Source: Lentisphaeria bacterium (GTDB lineage Bacteria; Verrucomicrobiota; Lentisphaeria; Victivallales; Victivallaceae). From it: a DNA stretch of 27,361 nucleotides. The translations under genes were made by a program, and so were the position numbers. Shown here one piece after another: positions 7,393 through 15,292 of the stretch. The notes under the pieces were generated by a model, which did not search any database, was not told the origin of the DNA, and worked only from the letters and a program-made list of their open reading frames with translations. The DNA lies in NCBI GenBank assembly GCA_900768515.1, contig CAAGDG010000136.1, positions 1-27,361 on the forward strand, written 5' to 3'. Each line of letters opens with the position of its first letter. Positions within the stretch are counted from its first letter, which is position 1.

Positions 7393-9357
7393 ATGTTGAA
7401 ACTTTCCGGACTGTTCAGCGAGGGAGCGGTTTTGCAGCGGGACCGGTCGATTCCGGTCTGGGGGTGGAGTGCGCCCCACGCGATCGTGGATGGGCGTCTC
7501 GGCGGAGTTCCGGCGCGGACCCGTGCCGGTTCGGATGGGCGCTTTCTGCTGCGTTTCCCGCCCCGGTCCGCGGGCGGACCCCATGTGCTGACCGTTTCGG
7601 CGGACGGAGAGACGGTTGAGGTCACGGATCTTCTGGTCGGCGAGGTCTGGGTCGCCGGGGGACAGTCCAACATGGAGTTCCGGTTGCGGGACATTCCGGA
7701 GAAGCTGGAGCACGCCCGGAAAATGGCGTCGTCGCTCCGGCAGGTTCGGATGATCACGATTCCGCATGGACTTTCCCTCACTCCGGCCGCGGATGTGCAG
7801 GCTTCCTGGCAGGTCGCGACGTCGGACGGAGTCGACGACTGGTCGGCGGTCGGATTCTATTTCGCCGAACGCATGCACCGTGAACTCGGCGTTCCGGTCG
7901 GAATCATCAGTTCCAACTGGGGCGGCACCATCGCCGAGGCGTGGTGTGACCGGGAGTCGCTGGCGCGCAACCCCGATTTCTCCGGAAGACTGGCCGCGTA
8001 CGAGGCGAAACTCTACCGGCCGGAATACTGGGATTCCCTTTCGGAGGAGGAGCTGCGGCCGGTGATCGACGACTACGGGAGGATTGCGCAGATCCGGATG
8101 GAACGGCTGCTGCCGCCGGAACCGGCCAACACCGGATTCGACGCCGGCTGGGCCGATCCCGGCTTTGACGACTCCGGATGGAAAAGTTGCAGACTGCCCG
8201 CCCAGTGGAAGCAGCTTGATCTTCTGTTTCACGGCACCGTCTGGTTCCGGAAGACGGTGGAACTGCCGGCGGAGTGGGCCGGTTCCGATCTTCTGCTTTC
8301 GATCGGGGCGGCGGACAAGCACGATATCACCTATTTCAACGGCGTCGAGGTCGGGCGGACCGGGAGCAGGTTTGACATCTCCTGCTGGAACGTTCCCCGC
8401 ACCTACCGGGTGCCCGCCGCGCTGGTCCGGCCGGGGCGCAACGTGATCGCGGTCCGCAACTATACGTTCCTGCACGATGGCGGCCTGATCGGACCGGAGG
8501 AGGCGATGCGGATCGTTCCGGCGGAAGGGGCAGCTGAGTCGATTCCGCTGGCCGGCGACTGGAAATTCGGAGTTGAAACGCAATTGGAAGAGTCGGCTGA
8601 AAATCCGTCTTTTTCCTTGATCGACAACAGTTTCGGTGTCGGTTGCCCCAATTCTCCCCACATCCTTTTCGACAGTATGATCGCCCCGCTGATTCCCTAT
8701 GCGATCCGGGGCGTGATCTGGTATCAGGGCGAATCCAACGCTGGAGAGGCGGAGCGGTACGGGCGGCTGATGCGCGATCTGATCGAATGCTGGCGCCGGC
8801 GCTGGGGGCAGGGGGATTTCCCGTTTCTGCAGGTTCTGCTGGCCGGCTACCGCAAGGAGGCGGATTTCGAGGAGGAGTCCACCTGGCCGCTGATCCGGGA
8901 AGCCCAGCAGAGTGCCGCGGAGGCGACCGGAAACCGGACCGCCTCCGCCCTGGATCTTGGAGAAGCCGCCGATATTCATCCCCACCGCAAGGCGGAAGTC
9001 GGGGAGAGGCTGGCAGTGGCGGCGCTGGTCCAGCTCGGCTGGCGGAGTGGTGACGGTTCCGGGCCGCGCTTCCGTGAAATGACGCTGGAGGCGGGATCGG
9101 TGCTGCTTCATTTCGACCGCGCGGCATCCGGACTTGCGGTCCACGGTCCGAAACTGCAGGGCTTCCGGATCGCCGGAGCGGACCGGGTGTTCGTGCCGGC
9201 GGAGGCGGAGATTGTCGGAAATGCGGTACGGGTCCGCGCCGCCGGGGTGCCGAATCCGGCGGCGGTCCGCTATGCGTGGTCGGATCACCCCGCCTGTGCA
9301 AATCTTTACAACGGAGAAGGGTTCCCCGCCGATCCGTTCCGTACCGATGCGTTTTGA
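7393..9357 (+). CDS. Sialate O-acetylesterase-type SGNH hydrolase
   Basis: A 654-aa carbohydrate esterase expected to remove O-acetyl groups from sialic acid or other glycan sugars. SGNH/DUF303 motifs in order: AGGQSNM with the nucleophile Ser92, SSNWGGT at 173-179, IWYQGESN at about 442-449, and the Asp/His block DIHP at 527-530. Between the second and third blocks an inserted domain (about 235-370, beginning FDAGWADPGFDDSGWK) looks like a galactose-binding-type beta-sandwich, normal in this family. There is no signal peptide: the protein begins MLKLSGLFSEGAVLQRD, so it seems cytoplasmic and would act on imported sugars or oligosaccharides. Start is supported by AGGAGG 10 nt upstream. A GNAT gene follows after 14 nt, probably in the same operon. 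Confidence 0.92.
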   Translation: MLKLSGLFSEGAVLQRDRSIPVWGWSAPHAIVDGRLGGVPARTRAGSDGRFLLRFPPRSAGGPHVLTVSADGETVEVTDLLVGEVWVAGGQSNMEFRLRDIPEKLEHARKMASSLRQVRMITIPHGLSLTPAADVQASWQVATSDGVDDWSAVGFYFAERMHRELGVPVGIISSNWGGTIAEAWCDRESLARNPDFSGRLAAYEAKLYRPEYWDSLSEEELRPVIDDYGRIAQIRMERLLPPEPANTGFDAGWADPGFDDSGWKSCRLPAQWKQLDLLFHGTVWFRKTVELPAEWAGSDLLLSIGAADKHDITYFNGVEVGRTGSRFDISCWNVPRTYRVPAALVRPGRNVIAVRNYTFLHDGGLIGPEEAMRIVPAEGAAESIPLAGDWKFGVETQLEESAENPSFSLIDNSFGVGCPNSPHILFDSMIAPLIPYAIRGVIWYQGESNAGEAERYGRLMRDLIECWRRRWGQGDFPFLQVLLAGYRKEADFEEESTWPLIREAQQSAAEATGNRTASALDLGEAADIHPHRKAEVGERLAVAALVQLGWRSGDGSGPRFREMTLEAGSVLLHFDRAASGLAVHGPKLQGFRIAGADRVFVPAEAEIVGNAVRVRAAGVPNPAAVRYAWSDHPACANLYNGEGFPADPFRTDAF

Positions 9358-9371
9358 GTACTGGTGAAGCC

Positions 9372-9845
9372 ATGCAGACAGAGAATGAAAACTGCGCGTT
9401 TCTGATCCGTCCGGCCGGTGAACGTGACCTGCCGGCTCTGATTGAACTGCTCGAACTGCTGTTCGATCTCGAACAGGATTTTCAGCCCGACCGCGAACGG
9501 CAGCAGGCCGGGCTCCGGCTGATGCTCGGGTCCCCGTGCGCCGCGCTGCTTGTTGCCGAGGGAACGGAAGGCGTGGTCGCCGGATTCTGCGGCGTGCAGC
9601 TGCTGGTTTCCACTGCCGAGGGCGCCTATTCCGCGCAGATCGAAGATGTGGTGGTCGCGCCCGGATTCCGCCGACGGGGGCTCGGCCGCCGGCTGCTCGA
9701 CGGTGCGGCGGCCTGGGCGAGAAACCGCGGCGCCACCCGGCTTCAGCTCAACTGCGACGACAAGAATTTTGCGGCCATGCGGTTTTACGAGGAGCTGGGC
9801 TGGAACAAAACCCATCTGTTCAACTATTTCAAATGGGATTTTTGA
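9372..9845 (+). CDS. GNAT-family N-acetyltransferase
   Basis: A 157-aa acetyl-CoA-dependent acyltransferase. The hallmark beta4-loop-alpha3 segment is at residues 91-109 (EDVVVAPGFRRRGLGRRLL), containing the R/Q-x-x-G-x-G acetyl-CoA pyrophosphate loop; the end has the usual NFAAMRFYEELGW, reminiscent of motif B. The frame is open further upstream (to 9276), but that part overlaps the esterase gene and reads as nonsense, so the ATG at 9372 with a weak GGTGAAG ahead is chosen. Substrate unknown. It lies 14 nt after the esterase and may be co-transcribed with it. Confidence 0.88.
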   Translation: MQTENENCAFLIRPAGERDLPALIELLELLFDLEQDFQPDRERQQAGLRLMLGSPCAALLVAEGTEGVVAGFCGVQLLVSTAEGAYSAQIEDVVVAPGFRRRGLGRRLLDGAAAWARNRGATRLQLNCDDKNFAAMRFYEELGWNKTHLFNYFKWDF

Positions 9846-9875
9846 TGAAATCGGTTCGGATTTGAAAAAAATTTC

Positions 9876-9904
9876 TTGCGTTTTCTCATTTTCCGGGTTA
9901 TTAT
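9876..9904 (+). promoter_or_regulatory. Predicted promoter of the 81-aa protein gene
   Basis: TTGCGT (9876-9881) and TATTAT (9899-9904) are separated by exactly 17 bp within an AT-rich gap. Transcription is expected around 9911, only a few bases before the hairpin at 9920-9942. Confidence 0.55.
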
Positions 9905-9919
9905 AAGAAAAATCAGATG

Positions 9920-9942
9920 GAACCGCCTGCTTCAGGCGGTTC
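9920..9942 (+). other. Perfect hairpin at the 5' end of the 81-aa gene transcript
   Basis: GAACCGCCTG (9920-9929), loop CTT, CAGGCGGTTC (9933-9942): a perfect 10-bp stem with a three-base loop. It is followed by GGGAGAACAC, not a T-run, so it is not a terminator for the GNAT gene. It sits about 9 nt after the predicted start of transcription and 33 nt before the next ATG. Possible roles are mRNA stabilisation, a protein-binding hairpin, or a DNA operator dyad. Confidence 0.6.
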
Positions 9943-9975
9943 GGGAGAACACACAAAGAGAAGGATGCAGAGACA

Positions 9976-10221
9976 ATGGAATGCAAGAAAGAGATTTTCG
10001 CTGACGGCATCGGACAGATTCATTTTGCCGGCGGCATGGTCCGGTTTGATTTTGTGACGCTCCAGCCGGGCGAAGACGGCGCCGCTCCGACCCCGATGGT
10101 CACCCAGCGGGTGATCATGCCGCCGCAGGGGTTCCTCGGCGCGTTCAATTCGATGCAGCAGCTGATCGACAAGCTGGTCGAGGCCGGCGTGCTGACCAAA
10201 AACGAGAACGCTGCGAAGTAA
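9976..10221 (+). CDS. Uncharacterised 81-aa protein
   Basis: I do not recognise a named family with certainty. The protein begins MECKKEIFADGIGQIHFAGG and contains VRFDFVTLQPGEDG, then QRVIMPPQGFL, and ends with a predicted helix SMQQLIDKLVEAGVL plus a charged tail. The plan (short beta hairpin, acidic loop, beta strand ending in a QRVIM-type turn, then one helix) resembles small DUF3467-like proteins, but this is a weak impression. No signal peptide, membrane segment or cysteine pair. It has AGGA 10 nt ahead of the ATG. It stands alone as a single-gene unit with its own promoter, 5' hairpin and terminator, which suggests a well-expressed independent gene. Cytosolic location is likely. Confidence 0.8.
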   Translation: MECKKEIFADGIGQIHFAGGMVRFDFVTLQPGEDGAAPTPMVTQRVIMPPQGFLGAFNSMQQLIDKLVEAGVLTKNENAAK

Positions 10222-10245
10222 TCTGATTTTCGCGCTGTTTTCCGG

Positions 10246-10284
10246 ACGCCGGCCTTCCGCTCGGGATGGCGCGGCGTTTTTTTT
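10246..10284 (+). terminator. Rho-independent terminator after the 81-aa gene
   Basis: ACGCCG-GCC (10246-10254) pairs with GGC-(G)-CGGCGT (10268-10277), nine base pairs with one bulged G, and is followed directly by a run of eight T (10277-10284). It is 25 nt after the stop codon. Confidence 0.75.
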
Positions 10285-10322
10285 GAAATCCGGGTTTCCC
10301 GGCCGATACGAGGAGGAGAAGA

Positions 10323-10898
10323 ATGATGAAGATCACCGCGATGCTGCCGTTCCTGTTGCTTTCCGCGACGGTTTCCGCCGCCGACATCGAACTGCCGAAG
10401 CCGGAGACCACCGGCGGCATGCCGCTGATGAAGGCGCTGCAGAACCGGCGGACCGACCGGAAATTCAGTTCGAAACCGCTCCCGAGGCAGATTCTTTCCA
10501 ATCTGCTCTGGGCGGCGAACGGGATCAATCGGCCGGATGGCCGCCGGACCGCGCCCACCGCATTGAACCGGCAGGGGCTTTCGCTTTACGTGATGATTCC
10601 GGAGGGGACCTTCCGCTACGAATCCGCTGAGAACAAGCTGGTCCAGATTTCAACGGAGCGGACCGGGGACGCGCCGCTGATGGTGGTTTTCGTCGCGGAC
10701 ACCTCGAAGCAGCAGCTGCGGTTCGCCCAGGTGGACAGCGGATTCATCGGGCAGAACATCTATCTCTACTGCGCCTCCGAGAAACTGGCGACAGTCTTCC
10801 GGGCGAGCTTCCGGGAGGCGGATTACGCTCCGCTCCTGAAACTGCCGGAAACGCAGAAAATGCTCTACGTGCAGGCGGTCGGGTATCCGGCGGAATAA
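10323..10898 (+). CDS. Exported nitroreductase-fold (SagB-like) flavoprotein
   Basis: A 191-aa protein with a clear signal peptide: MMK, a hydrophobic stretch to residue 15, and a VSA-A cleavage site after residue 19. The mature part is a nitroreductase/SagB-type fold: RRTDRKF (42-48) is the RRSxRxF FMN-binding entry motif, TAPTALNRQ (76-84) matches TAPSAxNxQ, and EKLATVFRASF is the usual LGLGTVxRGSF segment. Such FMN enzymes normally act in the cytosol, so a signal peptide is unusual; the flavin would have to be exported or bound outside, or the protein is a non-redox relative. AGGAGGAG at 10311-10318 supports the start (ATG at 10323 or 10326). It follows the terminator of the 81-aa gene and is probably monocistronic. 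Substrate unknown. Confidence 0.82.
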   Translation: MMKITAMLPFLLLSATVSAADIELPKPETTGGMPLMKALQNRRTDRKFSSKPLPRQILSNLLWAANGINRPDGRRTAPTALNRQGLSLYVMIPEGTFRYESAENKLVQISTERTGDAPLMVVFVADTSKQQLRFAQVDSGFIGQNIYLYCASEKLATVFRASFREADYAPLLKLPETQKMLYVQAVGYPAE

Positions 10899-10920
10899 CG
10901 TTTTTTTTCGCTGCCGGGCG

Positions 10921-10949
10921 GGGCTGCCGGAATCTTCTTCCGGCGGCCC
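10921..10949. terminator. Hairpin between converging genes
   Basis: GGGCTGCCGGAA (10921-10932), loop TCTTC, TTCCGGCGGCCC (10938-10949): a 12-bp stem with one T-G pair. It lies between the convergent nitroreductase gene and truA stops. No T-run follows immediately on either strand (a T8 run at 10901-10908 comes before it on +), so it is a possible two-way terminator or 3' mRNA-end hairpin, not a textbook one. Confidence 0.45.
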
Positions 10950-10963
10950 GTCCTGTTTCCGGA

Positions 10964-11785
10964 TCAGAAGCCGAATGGAAGCCCTTCCGGCCGGTAGGCG
11001 GCCCGCTCCTCCGGGGTGTAGAACGCCTTCATCAGGAAGAGTCCCTGCGGCGGCGCGGTCTCCGGTGCGACGGTGCGGTCGCGGGCTTCCAGAATCCAGC
11101 GGACGTCTTCCGGCGAGAGTTTGCCCGCCCCGGCGGCTTCCAGCGTTCCCATCATGCAGCGGATCATCTTGTAGAGAAAGCCGTTGCCGACGAAGGTCAC
11201 GCAGCAGAACCGGCCGATCTCTTCGACTTCGATTCGGTAGATGGTCCGCACCGCCTCGTCGATCATGCTGCGCTCGACCACGAAACTGGAATAGTCGTGG
11301 GTCCCGACCAGGACACGGGCGGCGGCCCGGATCCGGTCGACATCCAGCGCGTGGATCGGCTTCCAGCTGTAGCGGTCGGTGAAGGGGGAGGGGGCGCCGA
11401 GGTTGATCACATAGGTGTAGGCCTTCCCGAGCGAATCGTGCCGGGCGTGAAATTCGAGCGGCACCTCCCGCACCGTGCGCAGCCGGATGTCCGGCGGCAG
11501 CTGCCGGTTGACCGCGCGCAGCAGCTTGTCGGCGGGAATGTCCGGCCGGTGCGGCGTCAGAAACGTTGCCGCAAACCGCTGGGCATGGACCCCGGTGTCG
11601 GTCCGGCTGCTGCCGATCAGGTGGATCGGCAGGTCCGCGTACATTTTCGAAAGCACTTTCTGAACCGCCTCCTGAACGGTGCGCGAATGCGGCTGATACT
11701 GCCAGCCGCAGTAGTTGGTTCCGTCGTAGGCGACTTCGAGAAAGTAGCGTTTGAAAGGTTCGTAATCGGTGTGTTCAATACTCAT
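10964..11785 (-). CDS. truA: tRNA pseudouridine synthase A
   Basis: A 273-aa enzyme that converts uridines 38-40 of tRNA anticodon arms to pseudouridine. RTDTGVHA at residues 61-68 contains the catalytic Asp63; the N-terminus YFLEVAYDGTNYCGWQYQP and the late segment FLYKMIRCMMGTL are family hallmarks. The start at 11785 overlaps the hemW stop as ATGA and fits the family's N-terminus; the longer frame reaching 11962 would read through hemW. It is the last gene of the pyrR-pyrB-pyrC-M20D-hemW-truA chain. Confidence 0.95.
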   Translation of the reverse strand: MSIEHTDYEPFKRYFLEVAYDGTNYCGWQYQPHSRTVQEAVQKVLSKMYADLPIHLIGSSRTDTGVHAQRFAATFLTPHRPDIPADKLLRAVNRQLPPDIRLRTVREVPLEFHARHDSLGKAYTYVINLGAPSPFTDRYSWKPIHALDVDRIRAAARVLVGTHDYSSFVVERSMIDEAVRTIYRIEVEEIGRFCCVTFVGNGFLYKMIRCMMGTLEAAGAGKLSPEDVRWILEARDRTVAPETAPPQGLFLMKAFYTPEERAAYRPEGLPFGF

Positions 11786-12870
11786 AAGATCGATTCCGCC
11801 AAAGAGTTCCAGAATAACATTCCGCGCCGGGTCGCCGCGATCCGGCCGGGGGTGATTTCCAGCATGCCGCCGCCGCATGCCGCGTCGGCCGTTTCTGCGG
11901 CGGTGATCCGCTCCGCCCAGGGATCGGCACCAGGGACCCGGCCCCAGAGCTCCGGGGTCCACCCTTCCACCGTCCGGAGCTGGACCGCGAAAATCTCATT
12001 GCGCCGCCGTTCCGGAGCGATCCGGTCGATTTCGGGCGGATCGCCCCGCAGCCAGGCGGCGAGGTCGGCCGGTTCGATGGTCCGCACTTCTCCATCGAAC
12101 CCGGCCGCGGAAGGTCCGAAGCCCTTCAGAAGTCCGCCGCGCCAGACGTTGCGGTTGTGGCGGCATTCCGAACCCGGACGGGCGTAGTTGGAGATCTCGT
12201 AGCGCCGGATCCCGGCGGCGGCCAGCTCCGTTTCCGCAATCTCCCACATGGCGGCGGAATCCTCCTCGTCCGGAATCAGTTGCGATGAGAGCAAGGCGTC
12301 CTCTTCCGGAGTCAGGTTGTAACAGGAGAGATGGTCGATTCCGCAGGAGGCCGCCCGGCGCAGCTCCTGGCGCCACGCCTCCCGGTTCTGGCCGGGAATC
12401 GCGTAGATGAGGTCGCAGTTCCAATGCGGAAAATTCGCATTGCAAACGAGTTCAAGCGCCTCATCCAGTTTTTGCTGCGAACAGTTGCGCCCGAGCGTTT
12501 CGCGCGTCTCCGGGCAGAACGACTGCACCCCGAGGCTCAGTCGGTTGACGAAGGCGCGGATCAGGACGACCTTTTCGCGGTCGAGCGTCTCCGGATTGGC
12601 CTCCATCGAAATTTCCGTTTCCGGCCCCGGCCGCAGGCGGTCATAGAGCGCCTCGAAGAACCGTTCCAGCATCCGCGGCTCCGGCAGGGTCGGAGTGCCG
12701 CCTCCGAGATAGATGGTCTCGCACGTCTCCACCGGTTCGAACTCCTTCAGCTCGCGGAGAATGCGTTCCAGCCAGCATGCGATCGCCTCCTCCGACGGCG
12801 CCGGAAGCGAGTAAAATGCGCAGTAACCGCATTTCGAACGACAGAATGGAAAGTGAAAGTAGTAGTTCAC
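11782..12870 (-). CDS. hemW: Radical SAM heme chaperone HemW (coproporphyrinogen oxidase-like)
   Basis: A 362-aa radical-SAM protein. The [4Fe-4S] motif C-x3-C-x2-C is at C10, C14 and C17 (FCRSKCGYC), followed by YLGGGTPT in the SAM-binding region and LSLGVQSF. The short N-terminus ahead of the cluster is that of HemW, not of the longer HemN oxidase. HemW is known as a heme-inserting chaperone in E. coli and L. lactis; annotation as an oxygen-independent coproporphyrinogen oxidase is common but usually wrong for this subfamily. Both ends are ATGA overlaps with neighbours (M20D before, truA after), so translation is coupled. Confidence 0.88.
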   Translation of the reverse strand: MNYYFHFPFCRSKCGYCAFYSLPAPSEEAIACWLERILRELKEFEPVETCETIYLGGGTPTLPEPRMLERFFEALYDRLRPGPETEISMEANPETLDREKVVLIRAFVNRLSLGVQSFCPETRETLGRNCSQQKLDEALELVCNANFPHWNCDLIYAIPGQNREAWRQELRRAASCGIDHLSCYNLTPEEDALLSSQLIPDEEDSAAMWEIAETELAAAGIRRYEISNYARPGSECRHNRNVWRGGLLKGFGPSAAGFDGEVRTIEPADLAAWLRGDPPEIDRIAPERRRNEIFAVQLRTVEGWTPELWGRVPGADPWAERITAAETADAACGGGMLEITPGRIAATRRGMLFWNSLAESIL

Positions 12871-14018
12871 CCCCGCAGCCCCGCCAGTGCGAATTCGGTC
12901 AGAAACAAGATGCCGTTGCGCATCGCCGCATCAGGGAACAGGTACTTTGCATTGTGAAGCCCCGCGGCGCAGCCGGCGCCGATCTTCACGTAGACCGAGG
13001 GAACCTTCTGCGCATAGTAGGCGAAGTCGTCCGCCCCCATCGACGGCTCCGGGCGTTCGTACACGAACTCTTCCCCGAGCGTTTCCCGCGCGACCCGGCG
13101 GGCGAGATCGGTGACCTCGGGATCGTTGTACACAACCGGATACGCGTTCCGGTAATCGACCTCGCAGGCGCAGCGGTGGGCGCGGCAGACCGCCTCCGCG
13201 ATTTCACGGACCCCTCTTTCCAGCTCGTCGGCCGACTCCTGATCGAGCGCCCGTGCGGTCCCTTCCAGCTCGACAGCGTCGGGGATCACGTTGGCCAGTT
13301 CGCCGCCCGCGATCCGGCAGATGCTCAGCACCGCCGAACGCATGGGATCGATCCGTCGGGAGACCACCGACTGCAGTTCCACCACCAGCGCCGCCGCCGC
13401 CAGCACCGGATCCCGGGCGAGCTGGGGACGGCTGCTGTGGCCGCCGCACCCGCGGACCGTCAGTTTGAAATGCGAACAGGACGCCTCGCTCGCTCCGGAA
13501 CGGAATCCGAGCACTCCAGTTGGCAGGTCCGGCATTCCGTGCAACGTCGCCGCAAGATCGGCCGGCGGGTCGTCGAGGACGCCTTTCGCCACCAGGTCCC
13601 GCCCGAGCGCCCTGTTCTCCTCGCCGGGCTGCCAGACGAAACGGACACTTCCGGCAATCTCGTCGCGGCGGGCCGCAAGAAGTTCGGCGGCCCCGAGCAG
13701 CATTGCGGTATGCGCATCGTGTCCGCAGGCGTGCATCCGTCCCGGGTGCTGAGAGGCGTAGTCGACGCCGGTCTCCTCGGTGACCGCCAGCGCGTCAATG
13801 TCGGCGCGGAGCGTCACGTTGCGGCCCGGCTTCGGACCGCGCAGCAGAGCCACCACATCGGTTCCGAGCAGGGGAGGGAGGAGCTCCAGACCGAGTCCGG
13901 CGATCCGTTCCCGGATCAGCCGGGAGGTTTCAAACTCCTCGCCCGCCAGCTCCGGAATCTGGTGGAGCCGGTGCCGGAACTCCACTACGCCCGGGAGGAT
14001 GTCGGCGAGTTGCTTCAT
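12867..14018 (-). CDS. M20D-family amidohydrolase (hippurate hydrolase/N-acyl amino acid type)
   Basis: A 383-aa dinuclear-metal amidohydrolase. Family features: FRHRLHQIPEL near the start, ADIDALAVTEETG, the metal-ligand box HACGHDAH (Cys98, His100), WQPGEEN with the catalytic Glu pair (133-134), GCGGHSSRP in the lid domain and ELANVIPDAVELEGTAR. These place it in the M20D group (IlvA-like/hippuricase/N-acetyl-diaminopimelate-type deacylases). The acyl substrate cannot be read. The start at 14018 is fixed by ATGA overlap with pyrC; the longer frame to 14144 lies inside pyrC. It sits between pyrC and hemW, an unexpected place. Confidence 0.9.
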   Translation of the reverse strand: MKQLADILPGVVEFRHRLHQIPELAGEEFETSRLIRERIAGLGLELLPPLLGTDVVALLRGPKPGRNVTLRADIDALAVTEETGVDYASQHPGRMHACGHDAHTAMLLGAAELLAARRDEIAGSVRFVWQPGEENRALGRDLVAKGVLDDPPADLAATLHGMPDLPTGVLGFRSGASEASCSHFKLTVRGCGGHSSRPQLARDPVLAAAALVVELQSVVSRRIDPMRSAVLSICRIAGGELANVIPDAVELEGTARALDQESADELERGVREIAEAVCRAHRCACEVDYRNAYPVVYNDPEVTDLARRVARETLGEEFVYERPEPSMGADDFAYYAQKVPSVYVKIGAGCAAGLHNAKYLFPDAAMRNGILFLTEFALAGLRG

Positions 14019-15292
14019 AACTCTTCGAAGACCATTTTCCCGCCGACCATGGTGCCGCAGACGCGGCACTGCACCTCCCAGCCGTCGAAGGGGGTGTTGC
14101 GGGAGTTGGAGCGGAATTTCGACGCATCGATCCGGTAACGGCACTCCGGATCGAAAATGGTGAGATCCGCGACATTGCCCTCGGCCAGCGAATAGTTTTC
14201 GATCCCGAGAATGTCGGCCGGCCCCGTGGTGAACTTGGAAACCAGGTCCGGCAGCGCGATCACGCCTTTGGCGACCAGCTCGGTGTAGGTCAGCGGCAGG
14301 GCGGTTTCCAGTCCGATGATGCCGAAGGGCGCGTAGTCGAATTCAACCAGCTTCGCGGTCATGGTGTGCGGCGCGTGGTCGGTGGCGATCGCCGTGATGG
14401 TGCCGTCGGCGACGCCGGCGATCAGCGCCTGGCGGTCCTCCTCCGAACGCAGCGGCGGATTCATCTTGTAATTGGTGTCATACTTTTTGATGCATTCGTC
14501 GGTCAGCGTCAGGTGGTGGGGCGTCGCCTCGCCGGTGACCGGAATCCCCTTGGCGCGGGCGTTGCGCAGGAGTTCGACGCTCTCCTTGACGCTGACATGC
14601 TGCATGTGGATTTTCCAGCCGATGTTTCGCGCAAGAATGATGTTGCGCGCGATCATCAGCTCTTCGGCGGCGCCGGAGATCCCATTCATGCCGAGCAGCA
14701 CCGACCATTTCCCCTCGTGCATCACGCCGCCGGCGGCGAGCGCCTTGTCTTCGCAGTGGTCCAGGATCGGCAGTCCGAAGGATTTGGCGTATTCGACCAC
14801 GTGCCGCATCAGGGCGTGGTCCTGGATGCAGCGGCCGTCGTCGCTCAGTGCGACCACTCCGGCCGCTTTCAGCGAACCGATGCCGGCCATCTCCTCGCCC
14901 GCGTAGTTCTTGGTCATGCAGCCGCAGGGCAGCACCCGGACCACCCCTTTCTGGGCCGCGGTCTGGCGCAGGAATTCGATCGCCCCGGCGTTGTCGGCCG
15001 GAGGATTGGTGTTCGGCATCGCAACCACCGAGGTGAACCCCCCGGCTGCCGCCGCCGCAGTGCCGGAGGCGATGGTCTCGGCCATGTTGTTGCCGGGCTG
15101 GCGGAGGTGGACGTGCAGGTCGATGAATCCGGGCGTCAGCACCTTGCCGTCGAGTTCGACCACCCGCGGGTTGTCCACTTTGCCGGGATCGACGATCCGG
15201 CCGCCCCGGACGCCGATGTCGCCCTTCTGATCGATCTTCCGCAGCGGATCGATGATCCGCGCCCCCTTCAAGATGAAATTGCCGGAATTCAT
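14015..15292 (-). CDS. pyrC: Dihydroorotase (class I)
   Basis: A 425-aa zinc enzyme closing N-carbamoyl-aspartate to dihydroorotate in pyrimidine synthesis. DLHVHLRQPG carries the HxH zinc ligands (His60, His62), PNTNPPAD is the substrate loop, and ATDHAPHT (about 301) carries the catalytic Asp. The DLHVHLRQPG + ATDHAPH version and the length are those of class I dihydroorotases. An in-frame ATG exists at 15304, but the one at 15292 makes an ATGA overlap with pyrB, matching the other junctions in this operon. Confidence 0.95.
   Translation of the reverse strand: MNSGNFILKGARIIDPLRKIDQKGDIGVRGGRIVDPGKVDNPRVVELDGKVLTPGFIDLHVHLRQPGNNMAETIASGTAAAAAGGFTSVVAMPNTNPPADNAGAIEFLRQTAAQKGVVRVLPCGCMTKNYAGEEMAGIGSLKAAGVVALSDDGRCIQDHALMRHVVEYAKSFGLPILDHCEDKALAAGGVMHEGKWSVLLGMNGISGAAEELMIARNIILARNIGWKIHMQHVSVKESVELLRNARAKGIPVTGEATPHHLTLTDECIKKYDTNYKMNPPLRSEEDRQALIAGVADGTITAIATDHAPHTMTAKLVEFDYAPFGIIGLETALPLTYTELVAKGVIALPDLVSKFTTGPADILGIENYSLAEGNVADLTIFDPECRYRIDASKFRSNSRNTPFDGWEVQCRVCGTMVGGKMVFEEL

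Noticed and set aside
7375..9288. A 637-codon open frame on - opposite the sialate esterase gene
   Set aside because: The + frame has a full set of SGNH motifs and a good ribosome-binding site; the - translation is low-complexity Arg/Pro/Gly.
12777..14138. A 453-codon + frame across the M20D gene
   Set aside because: Shadow of the M20D gene, whose metal-binding motifs are clear on -. Other long shadows rejected for the same reason include 498-1802 (-), 21736-22926 (-) and 25637-26698 (-).
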